The position numbers and the translations under genes were made by a program. Below, piece after piece: positions 47,976 through 54,640 of a DNA stretch of 57,453 nucleotides. The stretch spans positions 1 to 57,453 of the IMG/VR virus record IMGVR_UViG_3300043409_000487. One strand, given 5' to 3'. This stretch comes from a virus. The notes beneath the pieces are model-generated. The model had not been told where the DNA came from. It saw only the letters and a program-made list of their open reading frames with translations, and made no database searches. Each line of letters begins with the position of its first letter. Position 1 is the stretch's first letter.

Positions 47976-48437
47976 ATGAAAGACCAAAAACCAGATACAG
48001 CAGAAGTTGCTGCACAAAGTCCATACGCCTTGTTCGGCACTGACCAGAACATGGAGAAGAAGGGTATTGTATTAGACTACGGTGGCTTTAGCATTCGCAT
48101 TGCACGTGCTGGTGGCTCCAACAAGTCATTTGCCAAGGCTCTTGAATTGAAGTTGAAGCCATATCGTCGTGCTATGCAAACAGACACCATGGACGAAGCC
48201 GTTGCTGACAAGTTGATGAAAGAAGCATACGCTGAGCAAGTGGTTCTTGGTTGGGCTTCAACGGCTTATGGTGAGGGTAAGATTCCTGGAAAAGATGGTC
48301 AGGCTGTAGCATTCACTAAAGAAGCGTGTATCCAATTGTTCTCCGACTTACCTGACCTGTACGCAGACATCCGTGAACAGGCGCAACGTGCTGTGTTGTT
48401 TAAGTCTGAAGAGACGGAACTCGACGCAAAAAACTAA
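47976..48437 (+). CDS. G: Tail assembly chaperone (gpG-like)
   Basis: A 153-residue protein with DYGGFSIRIARAGGSNKSFAKALE (residues about 30-53) and a helical C-terminal half. It acts in tape-measure folding. Its last codons before TAA (48435-48437) form A-AAA-AAC, the classic -1 slippery site, so a fraction of ribosomes should continue into 48434-48772. Position between tube and tape measure is canonical. Confidence 0.82.
   Translation: MKDQKPDTAEVAAQSPYALFGTDQNMEKKGIVLDYGGFSIRIARAGGSNKSFAKALELKLKPYRRAMQTDTMDEAVADKLMKEAYAEQVVLGWASTAYGEGKIPGKDGQAVAFTKEACIQLFSDLPDLYADIREQAQRAVLFKSEETELDAKN
48428..48434 (+). promoter_or_regulatory. -1 ribosomal slippery site AAAAAAC
   Basis: The zero-frame codons GCA-AAA-AAC-TAA hold heptamer A AAA AAC immediately before the stop. 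Shifting back one base keeps both tRNAs paired and reads on as CTA ATT GAC GTG into the downstream frame. Same position and logic as lambda G/GT. Confidence 0.85.
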
Positions 48438-48772
48438 TTGACGTGCTTTTGTACTTCCTGGAGCACGGGGAAGTAGAAACTGCTCTGATAGAGGCTTGCT
48501 TCAAACGTAAGCAACCTCTTCCAGATGCGATACAGGAAGCACCAGAATTATATCCGTGGAATGCTTGGGTGTTCGAAGCGTTCCAAGAACTCGGAACTTG
48601 TAGGAATGTTGGCTTTTCAATTGGACAAATACCTTGGACTGCCATACATGAATATGCAAACAGATACGGAATTGTTGGGGATGACTTCGACGAGTTAAAT
48701 TACTTAATACGTTCGATGGACGATGCGTTCTTAGAATACAAAGAGGAGCATAAGAGTGAGCACTCTGGCTGA
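48428..48772 (+). CDS. T: Tail assembly chaperone frameshift extension (gpT-like)
   Basis: This frame is open across the slippery site and adds about 112 residues (LIDVLLYFLEHGEVETALIE at the start) to gpG. GTG 48443 has no ribosome site, so the product is probably made only as a GT fusion. It has PWNAWVFEAFQELG and helical content. It overlaps the start of the next gene. Confidence 0.8.
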   Translation, partial: KKLIDVLLYFLEHGEVETALIEACFKRKQPLPDAIQEAPELYPWNAWVFEAFQELGTCRNVGFSIGQIPWTAIHEYANRYGIVGDDFDELNYLIRSMDDAFLEYKEEHKSEHSG

Positions 48773-49175
48773 ATTTTCTAGGCGTATTGCAGCAATTGAT
48801 GTTGTTGGTAACATTAACCGTGGAATGCACGAAGTAGCGATTGCCGTTGACCAAACAGTTGTCCTTGCTACTCCAGTGGATACTGGCAGAGCACGTTCCA
48901 ACTGGTTAGTGCAATTAGACAGCCCAACCAACGACACAGTGGAACCTGCTGGAGTTGGTGAGGCTGCAACTCAGCCCTCGATAGACGCAGCTAAAGCAAC
49001 AATCAAAACATATGATTGCAGAGCAAATACTGCAATCCACATCACAAACAACCTCCCATACATTGAACCCCTGAACAACGGACATTCTGCCCAAGCACCT
49101 GCTGGGTATGTGGAACAGGCTATCCAAGCTGGGGTTGAGGCTGTCAGAAACATCAGGGTGCTAAATGACAACTGA
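48756..49175 (+). CDS. HK97 gp10-like tail completion protein
   Basis: A 139-residue protein from GTG 48756 (AGGAG nine bases upstream). TPVDTGRARSNW (residues 40-51) and NNLPYIEPLNNGHSAQAP (residues 92-109) fit the HK97 gp10 family of small tail/neck proteins. It is unusual only in lying after the chaperones. It overlaps the tape measure by 11 bases. Confidence 0.68.
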   Translation: MSTLAEFSRRIAAIDVVGNINRGMHEVAIAVDQTVVLATPVDTGRARSNWLVQLDSPTNDTVEPAGVGEAATQPSIDAAKATIKTYDCRANTAIHITNNLPYIEPLNNGHSAQAPAGYVEQAIQAGVEAVRNIRVLNDN

Positions 49176-52100
49176 AAATATTGACATCCGCATACGGGAA
49201 GATGGCTCCAGAGTAGTTACACGTAACTTGCGTGAGATGGCTCAGGAGGCTATGTCTAGTGACCGTGCTGTCGGACTACTGAAGAAAAGTTTGTTGGGCT
49301 TGGCTTCTGGGTTTGCAATATCTCAACTTATTCGTGAAGCAACAACTGCCTCACGTGAATTTGGTAAGGCAGTTGCCAACGTAAACACGCTGTTGGACGA
49401 TACTCCAGGACAGCTGGACAAACTGACAAAGTCTATTAAAGAACAGGCAGTAGCCTTTGGTTCTGACCCAACAAAACAAGCAGAAGCCATGTACCAAGTG
49501 CTGTCAGCTGGTGCAACAGACGCTGCAGATGCCATGAAAACACTTGAGGCTGCAAACAAACTGGCAGTTGGTGGTGTGACTGATGTATTCGTTGCTGCTG
49601 ATGGCTTGACTTCCGTCATGGGTGCATACGGTGATGCTGTCGGTTCAGCCACTGAAGTCTCGGATTCTATGTTTATTGCAGCCAAGGCAGGTAAAACTTC
49701 CATCAACGAACTTGCTTCTTCATTAGGTAAGGTTGCTCCTCTAGCAGCAACAATGGGTGTGAGTCTAGACGAACTGAACTCATCAATCGCTGCACTAACT
49801 AATGGTGGTATCTCTACGAGTGAGGCAGTCACTGGGATGAGGGCTATTCTTGCAGCTGTTGCCAAGCCCAGTAAAGAGGCTGCGGACATGGCTAAGTCTT
49901 TGGGCTTAGAATTCAATTCAGCTGGTGTCAAGGCAAAGGGATTCACTGGGTTCTTGAAAGACCTGACTGAAAAGACTGGCGGTTCTATGGACAAGATGGC
50001 TGTCTTGTTCGGTGGGGTTGAGGCATTGGTACCAGTCTTGGCATTGGCAGGAAACGCAGGTGAAGATTTTGCCAAAACGCTAGAAATGATGAAAGAAAAG
50101 GGTGGTGCAACTGAAGAAGCCTTCCGCAAGATTACTGAATCTGGTGATTTTCAGATGAATCGTCTTGCAGCAGTCGTGAAGACCGCAATGATTGATATTG
50201 GTGACTCAATCATGAACATTTTAGCACCTGCTGCTAAGTTCATTGCTGACAACTTCGACAACATTGCGAAAGCAGCAGCAGTCCTTGGTGCTGCTTTGCT
50301 GGTGGCATTTGCCCCAGAAATAATCGCATTGATTGGTGTTGGTCTGACGGGTGCACTGTCACTGGCTACTGGTGCTGTTTGGACTCTTACTGCTGCCATT
50401 GCTTCCAACCCGTTGGGCGCACTTCTGGTTGCAATCACTGCTGGTATTACTGCACTTGTTATGTGGCGTGATGAAATATCTGTGACCGCAGATGGCTTGG
50501 TGTCACTTGGGGATGTTGGTACTGCTGTTTGGGAGATGATGGCTGGAGGTATCGAGGTAGTCACTAACTACATGGGTGAGGCTTGGGACACAGCAACAGC
50601 ATTCGTTAGTGAACTGTTTGCTGCTTTTGGACAGAATGCTGGTTCTGTGTTGTCAGCTGTTGCAAACTTCGCAAAGAACACCATTAACGCTCAAATTGGC
50701 TTCTGGGTGTTTGCCTTCAACAGCATTCTCTCCGTGTGGAGAGGCTTCCCAGCTGCTTTCGTGGACTTTGTCCTTAGTGCCGTCAACGGTGCTATTGGAC
50801 TGCTTGAAGGCTTAATAAATAAATCAGTTGCTGGTGTCAACAGAATCATTGGCATGATGAATTCAGTAAACGCAGCACTTGGTGGTGATGCTGCCTTTGT
50901 ACCAGAGGTAAGTGCAGTTGCTCTAGGCAGGGTGAGCAACTCGTACGCAGGTGCTGGTCGTGCGTTAGGTAGGGAAATAAAGGCTAACTTCATTGGAGCC
51001 ATGAAAGAAGACTACGTTGGGGACTTTACTAATGATGTCATGGCTAAGGCTAGAGCAGCTTCTGAGAAAAGACGTGCTGCTGCAGCTGCCAAGCCCACAG
51101 TGCCCAAAACAGCTGTTCAGGAACTTGGGGATGCTGCAGGTGGTGCTGACGGTAAAGGCGGTAAGGGTGGTGGTGCTGACGGTGAAGATAAAAAGCCAGA
51201 AGAAACTGAAGCAATGAAGTTGAAAGCCCAGCTGCTCAAGGAAATTACTGGGTATCAAACAGACTACAACATGAAGCAGCAAGCACTAAACGAACTGTTG
51301 AAAGAGGGTTCTATAACAAATGAACAGTATGCAGCTGCGTTTGATAAGATTCGTGTTGAATATCTGTTGGCTAAGGGCGGAATTGAGAACGGCATTGAAG
51401 CTGGGTTGATTAGTCTGCACAAAACTGCCCAAGATACTGCCAAGGGTGTTGCTTCTGCTATTGGGCAGATGTACAACGAGATTCGTGGCTATGAAAATGA
51501 CTACATGACCAAGCAACAAGCACTCGATGCTCTGCTGAAGAATGGTTCCATCACAAATGAAGAATATGCAACATCCTTTAGCAAGATTCGTGCGGAATTC
51601 TTGCTTTCACAAGGTGGGTTGATGGCTGGAGTTGAGGCTGGGTTCTTACGCATGCACAAGTCTTCCAAAGACTTGGCTACTGAGATGGCTTCTTTCACCG
51701 AAAGTGCCTTCGGCAAGATGGGTGATGCCATGGCAGAATTTGTGTTGACAGGTAAGGCAGACTTCAAGGGACTTGTTAGTTCAATCCTTTCTGACCTTGC
51801 ACGGATGTTGATGAAGTACTTGATTACACAGGCTATAATCAAGGCTACGACAGCCATGTTTGGCGGTGGTTTTGCCAACGGTGGAGCATTTAGTGGCGGT
51901 TCAGAAGTAACTGCCTTTGCAAACGGTGGTGTGGTGTCAAGCCCGACTATGTTCGGCATGTCGGGTGGTCGTGTTGGACTTATGGGTGAGGCAGGTGCTG
52001 AGGCAATCATGCCTTTACGTAGAACTAAGTCTGGTAGATTGGGCGTAGAACTGACTGGGGCGCATGGTGGAGGTTCTTCACAAAATGTGTTCTCACCTTC

Positions 52101-52260
52101 TGTTGTTGTGAATGTGGAGAGCAAGAAGGGTGAAGACAGTCAGAAAACTGGCGACAATATTGGCAAAGAAGTCAACCGTCAACTGGAACAAGCAATGGCT
52201 GAATTCGTGAGAAAACAACAACGTCCTATGGGCATGCTTAACGCTGGGAGCAAGATGTAA
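49165..52260 (+). CDS. Tape measure protein
   Basis: A 1031-residue protein that sets tail length. TP901-type core: AFGSDPTKQAEAMYQVLSAG (residues about 92-111) and ASSLGKVAPLAATMGVSL. There are hydrophobic segments near 375-425 and 515-555. The C-terminal lambda-like tail domain reads GGGFANGGAFSGG and RVGLMGEAGAEAIMPLRR. Residues about 690-830 hold two 90-residue repeats (EITGYQTDYNMKQQALNELL and EIRGYENDYMTKQQALDALL). It is by far the longest complete gene in the window. Confidence 0.9.
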   Translation: MTTENIDIRIREDGSRVVTRNLREMAQEAMSSDRAVGLLKKSLLGLASGFAISQLIREATTASREFGKAVANVNTLLDDTPGQLDKLTKSIKEQAVAFGSDPTKQAEAMYQVLSAGATDAADAMKTLEAANKLAVGGVTDVFVAADGLTSVMGAYGDAVGSATEVSDSMFIAAKAGKTSINELASSLGKVAPLAATMGVSLDELNSSIAALTNGGISTSEAVTGMRAILAAVAKPSKEAADMAKSLGLEFNSAGVKAKGFTGFLKDLTEKTGGSMDKMAVLFGGVEALVPVLALAGNAGEDFAKTLEMMKEKGGATEEAFRKITESGDFQMNRLAAVVKTAMIDIGDSIMNILAPAAKFIADNFDNIAKAAAVLGAALLVAFAPEIIALIGVGLTGALSLATGAVWTLTAAIASNPLGALLVAITAGITALVMWRDEISVTADGLVSLGDVGTAVWEMMAGGIEVVTNYMGEAWDTATAFVSELFAAFGQNAGSVLSAVANFAKNTINAQIGFWVFAFNSILSVWRGFPAAFVDFVLSAVNGAIGLLEGLINKSVAGVNRIIGMMNSVNAALGGDAAFVPEVSAVALGRVSNSYAGAGRALGREIKANFIGAMKEDYVGDFTNDVMAKARAASEKRRAAAAAKPTVPKTAVQELGDAAGGADGKGGKGGGADGEDKKPEETEAMKLKAQLLKEITGYQTDYNMKQQALNELLKEGSITNEQYAAAFDKIRVEYLLAKGGIENGIEAGLISLHKTAQDTAKGVASAIGQMYNEIRGYENDYMTKQQALDALLKNGSITNEEYATSFSKIRAEFLLSQGGLMAGVEAGFLRMHKSSKDLATEMASFTESAFGKMGDAMAEFVLTGKADFKGLVSSILSDLARMLMKYLITQAIIKATTAMFGGGFANGGAFSGGSEVTAFANGGVVSSPTMFGMSGGRVGLMGEAGAEAIMPLRRTKSGRLGVELTGAHGGGSSQNVFSPSVVVNVESKKGEDSQKTGDNIGKEVNRQLEQAMAEFVRKQQRPMGMLNAGSKM

Positions 52261-52607
52261 TGGCAACACCAACCTTACCCAATTACCCTGTCTCATACGG
52301 TTCTGACGTGTCCAGTGAAGCCAAGGTACTTCAGGCAGACTTTGGGGATGGCTACACCCAACGGGCTGGGGACGGCTTGAATAATGTCCGTAGAACGTGG
52401 GAGGTAAGTTGGGAGAATTACCCCAACGCCTCAATTGTGGAACTTGAGACATTCCTCAAGGGTCAGGGTGGTTACAAGTCATTCTTTTGGACTCCACCAA
52501 ATTCAACTATTGCTGCCAAGTGGTCGTGCAAGACTTGGAAAAGCAAGCCAGCTGGGTTCGGAATATCCACGCTGAGTGCAACATTCGTTGAGGAATTTGA
52601 CCTATGA
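52260..52607 (+). CDS. M: Minor tail protein M
   Basis: A 115-residue protein of the lambda gpM family: ADFGDGYTQRAGDGLNNVRRTWEV (part) and SFFWTPP. It is part of the tail tip. TAATG overlap with the tape measure; the next gene overlaps its end. Confidence 0.88.
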   Translation: MATPTLPNYPVSYGSDVSSEAKVLQADFGDGYTQRAGDGLNNVRRTWEVSWENYPNASIVELETFLKGQGGYKSFFWTPPNSTIAAKWSCKTWKSKPAGFGISTLSATFVEEFDL

Positions 52608-53314
52608 CAGATACAATTCAGTCCCTTAGCCAACAACCAGAAGCAGGTGACTTGGTGCAACTGTTTATTGTTGACTTGACAAATATCGGTGGGACAATCT
52701 ACAGGTTTACCCCAGCACCGCTTGACAGTCATACTGTCAAGCTGGGCGGTGCTGAGTTCTTCCCAGTACCTGTTGAGGCAGATGGCTTTGAGTGGAATGG
52801 CACAGGAACTTTACCCACACCAACTCTAAAAATATCCAATGTTGAGAACATTGTGTCTTCAGCGATTGCTGAGTATGGTGACCTCATCGGTGGTGTTGTC
52901 ACCAGAATTAGGACATTCAAGCAATTCTTGGATGACGGTGCAACCCCTGACCCAGACGCACTATTCCCATTAGATGTGTACACTATTGAACGCAAGGTTG
53001 CTCAGAACAAGACCTACGTTCAGTGGGAATTGTCTGCAGCCATAGACCAAGAAGGTGTCAAACTTCCAAAAAGACAAACATTGAGGGATGCTTGTACACA
53101 TAGATACAGGATATTCTTTGCAAGCACTGGGACTTTCGACTACAATAAGGTGACATGCCCTTACGTTGGTTCCAGTTACTTCGATAAGTTTGGAAATGCA
53201 ACTACGATAGACAAAGATTCCTGTGGTAAGAAACTGTCAGATTGCAAACTTCGCTTCGGTGAAGGTGCAGTACTCCCGTTTACAGGCTGTCCAGGAATGG
53301 CAAGGATAAGATGA
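52604..53314 (+). CDS. L: Minor tail protein L
   Basis: A 236-residue gpL homologue. Four C-terminal-half cysteines (RDACTHRYR, VTCPYVG, KDSCGKKLSDC, FTGCPGM) match the family's iron-sulphur/zinc-binding region. It joins M and I at the tip. Coupled by ATGA on both sides. Confidence 0.88.
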   Translation: MTDTIQSLSQQPEAGDLVQLFIVDLTNIGGTIYRFTPAPLDSHTVKLGGAEFFPVPVEADGFEWNGTGTLPTPTLKISNVENIVSSAIAEYGDLIGGVVTRIRTFKQFLDDGATPDPDALFPLDVYTIERKVAQNKTYVQWELSAAIDQEGVKLPKRQTLRDACTHRYRIFFASTGTFDYNKVTCPYVGSSYFDKFGNATTIDKDSCGKKLSDCKLRFGEGAVLPFTGCPGMARIR

Positions 53315-54030
53315 TGCTGACCAATGAACAAGTATTCGAGATTAAGAAGGCATTTGTGGCTTCATACCCACAGGAGGCTGTATTTTTACTCACTAAAAGT
53401 GGACTTAGGCAAGTACCCAATGTTGCCCCAAACCCAGAAGAAGACTTTGCAGTGTCAAGAGAAGACACGATAGAAGCGCAGCGTGAAGGCTTACTGGCAG
53501 TCATACATTCTCACCCAGACGGACAAGAGTTCCCAAGTCTAAGCGACATGGAACACCAAGTTGCTTCCAATGTCCCTTGGGCTATTGCAGTTTGCAACGG
53601 TGAAGAATGTGCAGACCTCTTCTGGTTCGGTACAGAACAACGTGAGCCGTTGGTTGGACGTGGGTTTAGGTTCGGTGTGACTGACTGTTATTCAATAATC
53701 AGGGACTATTACCACGACGAAAAGGGAATTGAACTCCCAGAATTCCCAAGAGAATGGGAATTCTGGAACAAGGGCAAAAGTCTCTACGTGGACGGATTCG
53801 GCAAAGCTGGATTCAAGGTCATCGACGAAAGCGAAATTCAAGAAGGTGACGTGTTCCTTTCACAGATACGTTCCCCAGTACCGAATCACGGTGGTGTGTA
53901 CTTGGGTAATGGGTTGATTATCCACCACACCACCAGTACGTTACCTGTGGATATGTCAAAACTCTCTGCCAGAGAACCAATAACACGGTGGCAGCAATAC
54001 ATAACACACTGGTTGAGGTATATGGGATGA
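53311..54030 (+). CDS. K: Tail tip assembly protein K (JAB/MPN plus NlpC/P60)
   Basis: A 239-residue two-domain protein. An N-terminal metal-dependent JAB-like motif is HSHPDGQEFPSLSDMEH (residues 67-83). A C-terminal NlpC/P60 Cys-His pair is VTDCYS (Cys about 127) and NHGGVYLGNG (His about 192). It likely processes tail proteins or opens peptidoglycan during assembly or entry. Confidence 0.9.
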   Translation: MMLTNEQVFEIKKAFVASYPQEAVFLLTKSGLRQVPNVAPNPEEDFAVSREDTIEAQREGLLAVIHSHPDGQEFPSLSDMEHQVASNVPWAIAVCNGEECADLFWFGTEQREPLVGRGFRFGVTDCYSIIRDYYHDEKGIELPEFPREWEFWNKGKSLYVDGFGKAGFKVIDESEIQEGDVFLSQIRSPVPNHGGVYLGNGLIIHHTTSTLPVDMSKLSAREPITRWQQYITHWLRYMG

Positions 54031-54632
54031 TTAGGACAATCTACTTGGACGGTGCACTTGGTGCAAAGTATGGAACACAATTTGAACTGGAAGTAGACAC
54101 TATACCAGAAGCAGTGCGTGCTCTTTCAATGCAACTCAAGGGGTTGAAGGAAGATATTGAGTCAGGTTCATTCTTCATCTCTAGAGGCTCTCTAGACATT
54201 GGAGCAGAGATGCTTGGCGTAACCTTGGGCAATACCAAAGAAGTACGCATAACTCCTGTGCTGGAAGGTTCTAAGAACAGTGGTGTAGGTAAAGTTATTA
54301 TTGGTGTGCTGATTATTGCTGCTGCCTTCTTTACCGCAGGTGCTTCACTTGCAGCAATGGGTGCTGTATCTGTTATGGGTGTTAGTATGACCTCAGTTGC
54401 AATGTATGGCTTGGCGATTGCAGTTGGTGGTATCGCACAGATGTTGGCTCCAACTCCTAATGTTGGTGATTATGGGAGTCGTGAAAAGGATGAGAAACAA
54501 TCGTTCCTGTTTAATGGCGCAGCCAATACTGTTGAACAGGGTGGTGCTGTGCCATTGATATATGGCACAAAAATCAGAACTGGTTCTGTGGTCATATCTG
54601 CAGGGCTTAGTGTTGAACAAATTGCGGTTTAG
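54027..54632 (+). CDS. I: Tail tip assembly protein I
   Basis: A 201-residue gpI-type protein. A ubiquitin-like N-terminus (MIRTIYLDGALGAKYG) is followed by Gly/Ala-rich hydrophobic segments (residues about 89-147) and PLIYGTKIRTGSVVISAGL. Start ATG 54027 overlaps the K stop (ATGA); an earlier start 13 codons upstream would overlap K further. Confidence 0.88.
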   Translation: MIRTIYLDGALGAKYGTQFELEVDTIPEAVRALSMQLKGLKEDIESGSFFISRGSLDIGAEMLGVTLGNTKEVRITPVLEGSKNSGVGKVIIGVLIIAAAFFTAGASLAAMGAVSVMGVSMTSVAMYGLAIAVGGIAQMLAPTPNVGDYGSREKDEKQSFLFNGAANTVEQGGAVPLIYGTKIRTGSVVISAGLSVEQIAV

Positions 54633-54640
54633 GTGCATTC

